A DNA stretch of 64,000 nucleotides from contig CAWAZL010000010.1 in assembly GCA_963786495.1 (NCBI GenBank), forward strand, positions 62,001 through 126,000, read 5' to 3'. The stretch comes from JALZKA01 sp963786495 (GTDB lineage: Bacteria; Actinomycetota; Thermoleophilia; Solirubrobacterales; 70-9). The translations under genes and the position numbers were made by a program. Positions 17,223 to 26,169 of this stretch are shown here, one piece after another. The notes under the pieces were generated by a model. That model was not told where the DNA came from and did no database searches. It saw only the letters and a list, made by a program, of their open reading frames with translations. How positions within the stretch are numbered: position 1 is the stretch's first letter; every line of letters begins with the position of its first letter.

Positions 17223-18074
17223 ATGTTTCAGTCACACAGCACGAGTGTCACGCCGTATCGGTACCGGTCAAGCCGGGACTCACAAGAGCCGGGCCGGACC
17301 GATCAACATGACCGTGGACCCACGGTGACAGTCGTCGTCCCGGCAATGAACGAGGCGAGCAATTTGCCGCTCGTGTTGCCGCGCATCCCGGCGTGGGTGC
17401 ATGAGGTGATCCTCGTCGACGGGGATTCCAAAGATCGAACGGTTGAAGTGGCACGCGCCCTCCGTCCAGACATCCGGGTGATCGGCCAGCCGCGCCGCGG
17501 CAAGGGCGCGGCGCTCCAGGCGGGGTTCAGGGCGGCGACGGGGGACATCATCGTCACACTCGACGCCGACGGCTCCGCTGACCCGTCCGAGATCCCGCTG
17601 TTCGTGAGCTGCTTGGTCAACGGAGCGGACTTTGCGAAGGGCTCGCGCTTTCTCCAGGGCGGAGGCACCGACGATATGGGCCCGCTGAGGCGCGCCGGCA
17701 ACTGGGCGCTGCGAGCGTCGGTCCGGTTGTCGTTCGGGGGGCGCTACTCCGACCTCTGCTACGGCTACAACGCGTTCTGGCGCCGCATCCTGCCAGCCAT
17801 CGGGGGAGACGCCGACGGGTTCGAGATCGAGACGCTCCTGAATGTCCGCGCGCTCGCATCCGGACTTCGCGTCGCCGAAATCCCCAGCCACGAAGCCGCC
17901 CGCGTTCACGGTGTGACCAACCTGAGGACGTTTCGCGACGGCGCTCGCGTCCTGCGGCTGATCGTGCGAGAGCGCTTCCTCCTCGGTCCACCCGCACGCT
18001 CGCGCGTCCTCCCGCCCGGGGTGCGCAACGGGATCCACCACCTCGAGCAAGAGGCTCCGCGGGATGCTCGCTGA
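17223..18074 (+). CDS. GT2 glycosyltransferase, dolichyl-phosphate-mannose-synthase-like
   Basis: A GT-A fold transferase of about 283 residues. TVVVPAMNEASNLPLVLPRI, VILVDGDSKDRTVEVAR and RGKGAALQAGFRAATGDIIVTLDADGSADP (DXD-type metal site DAD) match the DPM1-like subgroup that uses NDP-sugars and often polyprenyl phosphate. No C-terminal membrane domain is present. ATG 17223 (MFQSHSTS) is preferred, with GAAGGAAC 5' of it; the longer frame starts inside the divergent promoter. First gene of a run of seven overlapping genes ending at 26169. Confidence 0.87.
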   Translation: MFQSHSTSVTPYRYRSSRDSQEPGRTDQHDRGPTVTVVVPAMNEASNLPLVLPRIPAWVHEVILVDGDSKDRTVEVARALRPDIRVIGQPRRGKGAALQAGFRAATGDIIVTLDADGSADPSEIPLFVSCLVNGADFAKGSRFLQGGGTDDMGPLRRAGNWALRASVRLSFGGRYSDLCYGYNAFWRRILPAIGGDADGFEIETLLNVRALASGLRVAEIPSHEAARVHGVTNLRTFRDGARVLRLIVRERFLLGPPARSRVLPPGVRNGIHHLEQEAPRDAR

Positions 18075-19143
18075 TCCCCCAACCCACACTCAGCAAGGCC
18101 CTGTTGCGCTTGCGCCCGCGTCCGCCCGCAATCAGTGGACCGACCTTGTGGATGCCGATCCGACAGGACTGGTGAGTCAGTCGCCCGAATGGCTGGACGC
18201 CCTGAGCCGGATGGGGTACGAGGACGCGAGCCGGACCTTCCGGGCCGCAAGCGGCGCTCGCATGATCCTGCCGCTGGCGCGCCGCCGCAGGTCGATGCCG
18301 CGTGCTTTGGCGCCGCTTGCCTCGATGCCGCCGGCGTGGGGGATGGGCGGGCTGCTCGCTGAGGAGACGCCAGGCATTCAGGACGTCGCCCGCGTCGTCG
18401 ACGAGCTCTGCGCATTGCCATCGATGCAGATCACCGTTCGCCCGAATCCGGTGCATGCGAAGCTCTGGGCAGAGGCGTGCCGACGCCCGAGGATCACAGC
18501 GATCGGCCGGCGGGCCCACGTCCTCGACCTCGCCGGCGGAAGTGAGTTTGTCTGGAACGAGGTGTTTGCCCCTGGGGCGCGGCGTGCCGTTCGCAAGGCC
18601 GAGCGCGCGGGCCTCGAGGTTCGGGCTGGAAGCGGTCCGGATCTCCTCTCGGATTTCCAGGGCCTATTTGATCTTTCGGTGCGGCGCTGGGCAGCGGCCC
18701 AGCGCGAGCCGGTCTCACTCGCACGGATGCGCGCCTTCCGCCGCGACCCGCCCGCGAAGTTCCTCCACGTGGCAGACGCCCTTCCCAGGGGTCTGCGTAT
18801 CTGGATTGCGTACCACGAAGACACTCCGGTCGCTGGGCTGATCGTGCTGCTCGGCAGAAACGCGAGCTACACGAGGGGCGCCATGGATGTGGACCGGGCG
18901 GGTTCACTTCGCGCCAACGAACTCCTTCACTGGTCGGCCATCCGCGAAGCCTGCGCCGCGGGCTGCAACCACTACCACCTGGGCGAGACTGGATGCTCCT
19001 CGTCGCTCGCGCGGTTCAAGGAGAAGTTCGGAGCTCTTCCGGTTAGCTATGCCGAGTATCGGATCGAGCGACTCCCCCTCACCCGTGCCGCTGGGCCGGT
19101 CAAGGCCACAGTCAAGCGGGCGATTGGATTTCGCGATGACTGA
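18064..19143 (+). CDS. GNAT/FemAB-like acyltransferase
   Basis: A 359-residue protein with the double-GNAT architecture of the FemAB-like acetyltransferase group. An N-terminal region with SQSPEWLDALSRMGYE and PLARRRRSMP is followed by the second GNAT core, GARRAVRKAERAGLEVR, RIWIAYHEDTPVAGLIVLLGRNASYTRGAMD, and the hallmark AIREACAAGCNHYHLGETG...LARFKEKFGALPV. FemAB-like members transfer amino-acyl or acyl groups to cell-wall or polysaccharide precursors, fitting the neighbours. It overlaps the preceding glycosyltransferase by 11 nt and the next by 8 nt. Confidence 0.83.
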   Translation: MLADPPTHTQQGPVALAPASARNQWTDLVDADPTGLVSQSPEWLDALSRMGYEDASRTFRAASGARMILPLARRRRSMPRALAPLASMPPAWGMGGLLAEETPGIQDVARVVDELCALPSMQITVRPNPVHAKLWAEACRRPRITAIGRRAHVLDLAGGSEFVWNEVFAPGARRAVRKAERAGLEVRAGSGPDLLSDFQGLFDLSVRRWAAAQREPVSLARMRAFRRDPPAKFLHVADALPRGLRIWIAYHEDTPVAGLIVLLGRNASYTRGAMDVDRAGSLRANELLHWSAIREACAAGCNHYHLGETGCSSSLARFKEKFGALPVSYAEYRIERLPLTRAAGPVKATVKRAIGFRDD

Positions 19144-20065
19144 GCTCTCAACTGCCGTCGTTGTGTGCTCATTCACGGACGAGCGGCGCGACCTGCTCCT
19201 CGCGGCCGTGCGCTCGCTGGCCACTCAGACCAGGCCCCCTTCCGAGGTGATCGTGGTCACCGATCACGCCCCAGCGCTCAACACTTGGGCCAGGTCTTCG
19301 CTGCCCGGCGCCGAGGTGATCGCGAGTACCGGAGCACCCGGGCTTTCGGGCGCGCGTAACGCCGGGGTCGAGGCGTCGAGCTCAGACATCGTTGCCTTCC
19401 TCGATGACGACGCGGCCGCCGAGCCGGATTGGCTCGAGCGCCTGACAGCGATGTATTCGGAGCCTGAGGTCCAAGCGGCTGGTGGTTCGGTAATCCCGGC
19501 GTGGCAAGGGGAGAGGCCAGGCTGGATGCCCGAGGAGTTCGACTGGGTCGTGGGATGCAGTTATCGCGGGCAGCCCAGAGTCCGCTCTGAGGTCCGCAAC
19601 CTGATCGGCTGCAACATGTCGTTTCGGCGTACGGCACTCGAGGAGGTTGGTGGCTTTGCTGGCGACCTTGGGCGCAGCCAGGCAAATCGCCTAGGTTGCG
19701 AGGAGACCGAACTCTGCATCCGCCTGCGGACCGTCGATTCCCAAGCGGTGATCCTTTACGAACCACAGGCCCGGGTGCGCCATTGGGTGCCTCGCGAGCG
19801 CTCGCGACTCTCCTACTTTCTCAGCCGCTGCCACGCGGAGGGCCGATCCAAGGCAGAGGTCGCTGGGAGGCTTGGGACCGAGAGCGCCCTTGCGAGCGAG
19901 CGCGCCTACGCCCGCCGCACGCTGCCGGCGGGCGTTCGCGCCGGACTCCTCGCCTGTCTCAGGGGTGATCGCGCCGGAGTCGCACGCGCCGTGGCCATTG
20001 TCCTCGGCCTGGTCGCGACCACGCTCGGGTTCTCGACCGCATTCGTAGCGCGTGTGACGCGATGA
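19136..20065 (+). CDS. GT2 glycosyltransferase
   Basis: 309 residues from ATG 19136, which overlaps the previous stop; the longer open frame is antisense-like and unsupported. TAVVVCSFTDERRDLLLAAVRSLATQT, GLSGARNAGVEASSSDIVAFLDDDAAAEPDWL (DDD metal site), GGSVIPAWQ and CNMSFRRTALEEVGGFAGDLG...CEETELCIRLR (acceptor/catalytic ED motif) define an inverting family-2 transferase. A hydrophobic stretch near the C-terminus (VAIVLGLVATTLGFSTAFV) could anchor it to the membrane. The sugar donor is not predictable. Confidence 0.85.
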   Translation: MTELSTAVVVCSFTDERRDLLLAAVRSLATQTRPPSEVIVVTDHAPALNTWARSSLPGAEVIASTGAPGLSGARNAGVEASSSDIVAFLDDDAAAEPDWLERLTAMYSEPEVQAAGGSVIPAWQGERPGWMPEEFDWVVGCSYRGQPRVRSEVRNLIGCNMSFRRTALEEVGGFAGDLGRSQANRLGCEETELCIRLRTVDSQAVILYEPQARVRHWVPRERSRLSYFLSRCHAEGRSKAEVAGRLGTESALASERAYARRTLPAGVRAGLLACLRGDRAGVARAVAIVLGLVATTLGFSTAFVARVTR

Positions 20066-21015
20066 CAGCGGCGAGCGTCGTTGTCGCCACCTGCGATCGT
20101 CCGCGCGACCTGGACGCCTGCCTTCGCTCGCTGACCGCTCAGACGCTCGCGGCCGACCGGATCGTCGTCGTCGACGACGCGCCCGGGGCCGGAGCGACCA
20201 AGGCAGTTGCCGAGCGCCACGCTCGCTGGGCGCCCGTCATCTATGTCGAAGGAGGCCGCTCGGGACTATCCGACGCGCACAACCGCGGCGTTGCGGCCGT
20301 GAGTACGCCGATCGTTGCCTTCACAGACGACGACGTGGTTGCGGACGAGGATTGGCTCCGGCGACTGGTGGAGGGCTTCGCCGATCACGAGGTTGCGTGC
20401 GTCACGGGCAGGATCATCCCGCTCGAGCTCGAGTCCAGGGCGCAGCACCTGCTTGAGGCGTTCGCCGGCTATGGAAAGGGCACCGAGCGCATGGTCTACG
20501 ACCTCGGTCCGAATCGGCCAAATGATCCGCTGTTCCCGTTCGCGGCGGGAAAGCTCGGCTCAGGAGCCAACATGGCGTTTACCCGTGCGTTCCTCGACGA
20601 GCTGGGAGGGTTCGATCCGGCCCTCGGCGCCGGGACTCGCGCCAAGGGGGGCGATGACCTCGCCGCATTCTTCGAGGTCATCCAACGCGGCCACCGACTT
20701 GCCTATGAGCCGGCTGCGGTGATCCGGCACCGCCACGGCCGCGAGTACCGCACGCTTAGGCGACAGGTCTACGGCTGCGGAGTCGGCCTCACCGCGTTCC
20801 TCGCCAAGTGCGTCTGTGACAGGCCCGCGCTGCTTCCGCGCATGCTCGTGCGGCTTCCGGCGGCGCTCTTTCATTTGACCAGCGCCGACTCGCCAAAGCG
20901 GGCGCGTCTCCCTTACGACTTCCCACTTGAACTCGTCCGTCTCGAAAGGCTCGGCATGCTGGCAGGCCCGCTCGTCTACATGGCCAGCCGGCGTCGAACC
21001 GAGCGAGCCGCGTGA
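20062..21015 (+). CDS. GT2 glycosyltransferase
   Basis: 317 residues, ATGA overlap with the previous gene. It has SVVVATCDRPRDLDACLRSLTAQT, DRIVVVDDAPG, GLSDAHNRGVAAVSTPIVAFTDDDVVADEDWL (DDD motif), CVTGRIIPLEL and GANMAFTRAFLDELGGFDPALGAGTRAKGGDDLAAFF. The GGDD element is the acceptor-side motif typical of the subgroup acting on surface polysaccharides. Sequence organisation closely parallels the preceding transferase, suggesting successive additions to one glycan. Confidence 0.86.
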   Translation: MTAASVVVATCDRPRDLDACLRSLTAQTLAADRIVVVDDAPGAGATKAVAERHARWAPVIYVEGGRSGLSDAHNRGVAAVSTPIVAFTDDDVVADEDWLRRLVEGFADHEVACVTGRIIPLELESRAQHLLEAFAGYGKGTERMVYDLGPNRPNDPLFPFAAGKLGSGANMAFTRAFLDELGGFDPALGAGTRAKGGDDLAAFFEVIQRGHRLAYEPAAVIRHRHGREYRTLRRQVYGCGVGLTAFLAKCVCDRPALLPRMLVRLPAALFHLTSADSPKRARLPYDFPLELVRLERLGMLAGPLVYMASRRRTERAA

Positions 21016-21833
21016 TGCCGGCCGAAGCCGTCCCCATTCTGCTCTACCACAGCGTGACCGACGAATCGGACCCGCGCTTTGCGGCGTGGACCGTAACGCC
21101 GAGGCGGTTCGGCGAGCACATGGATCTCCTTGCCGCGGGCGGATACTCAGCCCTGACCGTCCACGAGCTCTTTCGGGGCTTCTCGCACGGCGAGCCGCTT
21201 CCCGATCGATCGGTGGCCATCACATTCGACGATGGCTTCGCTGACTTCTCGACCGGAGCGCTGCCGCACCTTCAGCGGACCGGGCTCAGAGCCACGGTGT
21301 TCGTCGCGACCGCGTATATCGGGCGGGCCAGCGCATGGCTCCAGGACATCGGCGAGGGGCGGCGCCCGCTGATGGACTGGCGTCAGCTTGCCGAGGCGAG
21401 GGCTGCGGGCATCGAGCTTGGCGCACACAGTCACACCCACCCGGAGCTGGACACCCTTGCGACGTCGGCCGTTCGGGACGAAGTCAAACGGAGTCGCGCT
21501 GCACTCGAGGCGCTCGGCTGTGTCACTTCGTTCGCTTACCCGCACGGTTATCACTCGGCTCGTGTGCGCAGAGAGGTCGCCCGGGCCGGGTTTCTCAGCG
21601 CCTGCGCCGTTGGTGGTGGGTTTGCGACCCCAGGGAACGACGAGTTCGCGTTGCCGCGCCTTGTGATCAGCCGCGACACGGACACGATCGCTCTCTCATC
21701 GCTACTCGCCGGAGGCCCCACGGCCGACCGGCGCCGAGTGGTTCAGCGTGGCGCGTGGCGCCTCGTCCGCCGCGCGGGAGCCGCCCCGCTTGTCGCGCCG
21801 GTCGCCGGCACGCTGCATCGGGGCCGGGTCTGA
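21012..21833 (+). CDS. Polysaccharide deacetylase family protein
   Basis: A 273-residue NodB-homology carbohydrate esterase (CE4). Motif 1 is AITFDDGFADF (metal Asp), motif 2 LGAHSHTHPELDTL (H-S-x-T-H, metal His pair), and SFAYPHGYHSARV is motif 3. VPILLYHSVTDE at the N-terminus is the usual strand of the PgaB/IcaB-like group. No signal peptide is seen, so it may act on a lipid-linked precursor at the cytoplasmic face, which is inference. GTG 21012 overlaps the upstream TGA; ATG 21015 is an alternative. Confidence 0.88.
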   Translation: MMPAEAVPILLYHSVTDESDPRFAAWTVTPRRFGEHMDLLAAGGYSALTVHELFRGFSHGEPLPDRSVAITFDDGFADFSTGALPHLQRTGLRATVFVATAYIGRASAWLQDIGEGRRPLMDWRQLAEARAAGIELGAHSHTHPELDTLATSAVRDEVKRSRAALEALGCVTSFAYPHGYHSARVRREVARAGFLSACAVGGGFATPGNDEFALPRLVISRDTDTIALSSLLAGGPTADRRRVVQRGAWRLVRRAGAAPLVAPVAGTLHRGRV

Positions 21834-24800
21834 TGTCGGAGGCAGCAACCGGTCGGGCGCCAGTCAGCTCGCGCGTCAGCTACTGGGTGCGCACACGGAT
21901 CAGGATCCCCCTATATCGGAACGGCTACGCGCTGGTGGCGGCGTCGTGGCTCTCGTCAGTTTTGGGCCTCGTCTTCTGGCTGCTCGCGGCACATTTGTTC
22001 TCGCCGAAAGCGGTGGGCCTGGGCGCGGCCCTCATCGCCGCGATGACGCTCCTCGCCACCGTGGCGCAACTCAACCTCAAGAGCGCCCTCAACCGATACC
22101 TGCCGACCGCGGGCGCTCGGAGCGGCGGCATGGTGCTCCGAGCCTATGCCTTCGCCCTGATCGCGACCGCGTTACTCGCTGTGGGGTTCATCGCCGGCAC
22201 CGGGCTGTGGGCTCCTGACCTGACTTTCGTGCGCGATCAGACTGGACTCGTGCTTTGGTTTGTCGCCAGCACCCTGGCGTGGACCATCTTCGTGCTCCAG
22301 GACAGCGTTCTCGCGGGGATCCGCCAGGCCGTTTGGGTGCCGCTGGAGAACGGCGTGTTCGCGCTCGCGAAGATCTTGATCCTGCTTGCTGTCGCAGGAA
22401 CGGCCACGACTCTGGGCGTGTTCTTTGCCTGGACCGTGCCGCTGCTCGCCATCGTTTTGCCGGTCAACTGGCTCCTGTTTCGCCGGTTGCTTCCGGTTCA
22501 CGAGCGGGAACCGGCCGCATCGGCTCCAGCGTCCCTGACGTCGGTTGGCCGGTACGTAGCGTGGGATTCGGTCGCGTACGTGATCTGGGCTGGCACGATT
22601 GGCGTCCTCCCGCTGATCGTGCTCGGGATCGCAGGAGCGGAGGCTACGGCGGGTTTCTACACGTCGTGGGCTGTCGCGTATTCCCTGTATCTCGTCAGCA
22701 GCGGTATTGGCATGTCGCTCCTTGCCGAAGGGTCGCGCGACGCTTCAAACCTGGATCGGGACGCCCGCCGGATGGCCTGGGCGGCAGCTCAGGTTGTGGT
22801 TCCGGGTGCCGCGATGATCGTGATCGCCGCGCCCCAGCTCCTAGCCATGTTCGGCGACCCATATACGGAGCATGTGGCGCTGCTTCGGATGCTCGCCGTC
22901 TCCGCCGTGCCATACATCGTCGTAGCCACCTGGGTCACCGTGGCCAGGGTCCGCCAGCGGATGCAAGCCGTTGTCGCCACATACGCGGCGCTCTGCGGGC
23001 TGGTGCTGCTGGCTGGGGTTCCGCTCATGTCGGCGATCGGCACGGCCGGGCTCGGGGTCGCCTGGCTCCTCGCTCAAACCGTGGTTGCGATGGCAATCGT
23101 CACTCGGATTCCAGAGGCGCAAGCGTTCTTCTGGCGACGAGTCAGGGCGACGATTGTGAGGTTCCGCCGGCTTACCGCGCGCCCAGCCGTGGGGGCCGCT
23201 CTGAAGGAGCTTCCCCACAGGCTTGGGGGCGGCAGGCGTCGTTGGGAGCACCTCAGAACGTTCGACACAGACGGCGACGTAACCGTTTCTGCGATCGGCC
23301 CAGGTCGGCCTGCCGCGGTCATCAAGCGCGCGTCCGGCACGGCCGGCGAAGACGCCGTGGGCCGCGAGCGCCGCGCGCTCGTGGCGCGGTCGGCCGACCC
23401 CAGAACGTCGGGCTTTGGCCTCCCCATCCCAAAGCTCCTAGCAAGCGGAACTCTCCGCGGTCGTGCCTTCGTAGCCGAGACACCCCTTCCGGGTGTACCG
23501 GGTGACGAGCTGATCGAGTCGGGGTCCTCGCCTAGCCGTGCCTTCGCAGTCGGAGCTGCGGCACTGGTGCCGCTTTACAGGGCGACTTCGGAAGACACCG
23601 TCGTCGGCGCCGATCTGCTCGAGGCATGGGTAGAACGCCCGCTTGAGATCCTTGGGCGGTTCGCGGGCGGTCGGCGCCGTGCACTCAGCCGGCTCGGCGA
23701 TGAGCTTCGCCGAACGCTGACCGGTCGAGATGTCCGCACCTGCGTCACTCACGGAGACCTCTGGCCGGCGAACATGCTGTTCGAGACGGATGGATCGACG
23801 GTGACGGGGGTCGTCGACTGGGAACGCTCCTCATGGCACGGGAACGCCGGTGTCGACATGATGCACCTCCTGATCACGACCAGGGCGTCCGCTGAGCGTC
23901 GAGAGCTCGGCCCAATCGTGCGCGAACTCCTCGAGAGCGAGTCGGGCGATCACGAGCCGCTTTGCGGGGGGCCGTTTCCCGAGCGAACGGCGCTGATCCT
24001 CGCTTGGCTCCACCATGTCGCCGGCAATGCAGTGTCCCGCAAGCGCGTGAGCCGCCTGTGGGCCCGGCGCAACATCGATCCTGTGCTCGAGCTTTGGGAC
24101 GACCGTGCCCCATCTGCGGCTTGGCCGTGGGGAACGATTCTCGGCTTTGGAGCGATCGCCGCCTCGCTGGCGATCTGGATCGCAGCGATCGCACCTGTGG
24201 ACCCCCGCGACATGACCGATGGGGGCCTCTTGACGGTCCTTCCCTGGACGTTCGCCTTGGCCATCGTCGCGCTCTCGGCGAGCTTCGCGGTTCAGGTCTT
24301 TCGCGAGAGGAGAGTGCCAGGCATCCTCGGGGGCCACCTGCTCGCCCTGATCGCGATCATCCACGTGACCCCGATCCTCGTCTACGGCACCCTCAGGTAC
24401 TCCTGGGCGTGGAAGCACGTTGGCGTGATCGACTTCATCCAACGCCACGGTGCTGTCGATACGGGCGCTCAGTACTTGCCCGTGTACCACAACTGGCCTG
24501 GGTTCTTCGGCATGGACTCCGTCGCAACCGAGCTCGCCGGCCTGCCCAACGCGATTGCGCTTGCGACGTGGGCGCCGCCAGTATTCAGCGTGCTCAGCGT
24601 CGGCGCCTTGATCTTCGTCTGTCGCGCGTTCACGCAGGATGCGCGCGTCGTTTGGCTAGCCGCCTGGCTGTTCGTAGTCGCGAACTGGGTCGGCCAGGAG
24701 TATTTCTCGCCCCAGGCGTTTGCCTTCTTCCTCTATCTGGTGCTAATCGGCGTCGTCGCACATTGGCTCGACCAGCGCCGGCCTTGGGCGCTGGCACTGG

Positions 24801-25804
24801 CTCTCGGCCTCGTCGTTGCCATCACCGTCAGCCACCCTCTGACGGCTGTCATGGCGCCCGTCACCCTTTTCGCTTTGAGCGTGTCCGGGCGCTGCGCGTA
24901 TCGGAGCTTGCCTTTGATCGCCGCGGCGATCGTCGCGATCTGGTCGCTCACGTTCGCCTCCGGATACTTCCTTGCCAACCTTGCGTCGACCATCGACTCG
25001 GTTGCATTGCCATGGCAGACGACCCAGTCGAGCCTTGCGCCGACGGCGGTGCTCAGCGACACCCAGGCCATGGTTGCCACGGTCTCACGCGGCCTCGTCG
25101 TAGCCGTCTGCCTGCTCGCTGCGGTGGGTCTGGCGCGACAAGTGCGCTCGGGGAAGACGCCGTGGGGCCCGCTGGCACTGGCGCTGACGCCTTTGGCCCT
25201 GTTTGCAACGGGTGACTATGGAGGCGAGATTCTGTTTCGGGTCTATCTCTTCGCGCTTCCGTTCCTTGCCTTCCTTGCCGCGCATGTGTTCACGGCGGGG
25301 ACTGGACATCGGGCGCGATCGCTTGCGACCGCCGGCTTCGGCTTGGCCGCGATCTTCATCGCTGGAGCGCTGATCGTTGCGCAATACGGGAAAGACCGTC
25401 AGAACTACTACTCCGAGGATGAGATTGCCGCCGCGAGCTACGTATACGAAAACGCGCCCCCGGGCACGCTCCTCGTCGAGGGGTCCAGGACCTACCCGGG
25501 GCAGTTCCGGAACTATGAGCGGTTCGAGTACGTGACCCTCTCGCGGGAGCCACCGGGGTCACAGGCGCGGGTCGTTGCGCGTCCCGACGCGGTCCTCTCT
25601 GAATGGGCGACCGATCCGTCGCGAAGCGCGGCCTACGTGATCATCACCGCGAGCCAGAAGGCGGAGGTGGAAGAGCAGGGGACGATGCCGGCTCATTCGC
25701 TCGACCGGATCGAGGAGACGCTGGGTTCGTCGCCCCGCTTCGAGACCGTGCTCGAGAACCGGGACGCGGTCGTCTTCGCCCCGGCACCCAGGACGCGCCG
25801 ATGA
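21833..25804 (+). CDS. Fusion: Wzx/MATE-like flippase - APH-type kinase - polytopic membrane domain
   Basis: A 1323-residue protein in one uninterrupted frame, starting at ATG 21833 inside the previous TGA. Residues about 20-430 form some 12 membrane segments of the polysaccharide-export (Wzx/MATE-like) type, starting RNGYALVAASWLSSVLGLVFWLLAA. Residues about 470-755 are a soluble phosphotransferase: VIKRASG (Lys), CVTHGDLWPANMLFE (catalytic HGDxxxxN near 640) and VTGVVDWERS (Mg-binding D). Residues about 765-1180 are a second polytopic region (10 or so segments, with loops RHGAVDTGAQYLPVYHNWPGF and EYFSPQAFAF) resembling GT-C-like membrane proteins. A 140-residue soluble tail follows. Flipping a lipid-linked glycan is the inferred role; the kinase target is unknown. 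Confidence 0.8.
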   Translation: MSEAATGRAPVSSRVSYWVRTRIRIPLYRNGYALVAASWLSSVLGLVFWLLAAHLFSPKAVGLGAALIAAMTLLATVAQLNLKSALNRYLPTAGARSGGMVLRAYAFALIATALLAVGFIAGTGLWAPDLTFVRDQTGLVLWFVASTLAWTIFVLQDSVLAGIRQAVWVPLENGVFALAKILILLAVAGTATTLGVFFAWTVPLLAIVLPVNWLLFRRLLPVHEREPAASAPASLTSVGRYVAWDSVAYVIWAGTIGVLPLIVLGIAGAEATAGFYTSWAVAYSLYLVSSGIGMSLLAEGSRDASNLDRDARRMAWAAAQVVVPGAAMIVIAAPQLLAMFGDPYTEHVALLRMLAVSAVPYIVVATWVTVARVRQRMQAVVATYAALCGLVLLAGVPLMSAIGTAGLGVAWLLAQTVVAMAIVTRIPEAQAFFWRRVRATIVRFRRLTARPAVGAALKELPHRLGGGRRRWEHLRTFDTDGDVTVSAIGPGRPAAVIKRASGTAGEDAVGRERRALVARSADPRTSGFGLPIPKLLASGTLRGRAFVAETPLPGVPGDELIESGSSPSRAFAVGAAALVPLYRATSEDTVVGADLLEAWVERPLEILGRFAGGRRRALSRLGDELRRTLTGRDVRTCVTHGDLWPANMLFETDGSTVTGVVDWERSSWHGNAGVDMMHLLITTRASAERRELGPIVRELLESESGDHEPLCGGPFPERTALILAWLHHVAGNAVSRKRVSRLWARRNIDPVLELWDDRAPSAAWPWGTILGFGAIAASLAIWIAAIAPVDPRDMTDGGLLTVLPWTFALAIVALSASFAVQVFRERRVPGILGGHLLALIAIIHVTPILVYGTLRYSWAWKHVGVIDFIQRHGAVDTGAQYLPVYHNWPGFFGMDSVATELAGLPNAIALATWAPPVFSVLSVGALIFVCRAFTQDARVVWLAAWLFVVANWVGQEYFSPQAFAFFLYLVLIGVVAHWLDQRRPWALALALGLVVAITVSHPLTAVMAPVTLFALSVSGRCAYRSLPLIAAAIVAIWSLTFASGYFLANLASTIDSVALPWQTTQSSLAPTAVLSDTQAMVATVSRGLVVAVCLLAAVGLARQVRSGKTPWGPLALALTPLALFATGDYGGEILFRVYLFALPFLAFLAAHVFTAGTGHRARSLATAGFGLAAIFIAGALIVAQYGKDRQNYYSEDEIAAASYVYENAPPGTLLVEGSRTYPGQFRNYERFEYVTLSREPPGSQARVVARPDAVLSEWATDPSRSAAYVIITASQKAEVEEQGTMPAHSLDRIEETLGSSPRFETVLENRDAVVFAPAPRTRR

Positions 25805-26169
25805 AGGGGCGGCTTTGGGCTCCAGCGCTCGCTTTGACGAGCTCCGTGGTCATCGGCGGCCTCGTCGTAGTCGATGCGGGAGGGCCTGCTCGAGCAGCTG
25901 CCGTGGTCCTTTTTCTCGCGACGTGCCCCGGCCTCGCAGTCATGCAGTTCGTCCCGATCGAGCGCGGCATCCCGTATCTGGTGACGGTGATCGCCGTCAG
26001 TCTCGTCGTCGACACCCTTGTCGCAACCCTCCTCCTCATCGCGGGCGACCTCGACCCATGGACGTGCTTCGTGCTCCTGGCGGCGATGATCTTCGCCCTC
26101 GCGGGAGTTCAGCTGGAGCGCGGCTTCCGCGCACACCGGCGGACCGTGATTCGGGTCTATCCTCGCTAG
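25801..26169 (+). CDS. Small polytopic membrane protein of the polysaccharide operon
   Basis: A 122-residue protein from ATG 25801, overlapping the fusion gene's TGA by 4 nt. Four hydrophobic segments are visible (LWAPALALTSSVVIGGLVVV, RAAAVVLFLATCPGLAVMQ, YLVTVIAVSLVVDTLVATLLLIAG, WTCFVLLAAMIFALAGVQL), followed by a basic tail. CPGLAVMQF resembles the first segments of DUF1616-like membrane proteins, but the match is short. Last gene of the operon; its stop overlaps the convergent enoyl-CoA hydratase gene by 4 nt. Confidence 0.65.
   Translation: MKGRLWAPALALTSSVVIGGLVVVDAGGPARAAAVVLFLATCPGLAVMQFVPIERGIPYLVTVIAVSLVVDTLVATLLLIAGDLDPWTCFVLLAAMIFALAGVQLERGFRAHRRTVIRVYPR

Noticed and set aside
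21335..21832. 5' extension of the fusion protein frame by 166 residues
   Set aside because: It overlaps the polysaccharide deacetylase gene, whose motifs are intact in the other frame; ATG 21833 overlapping the TGA is the natural start.
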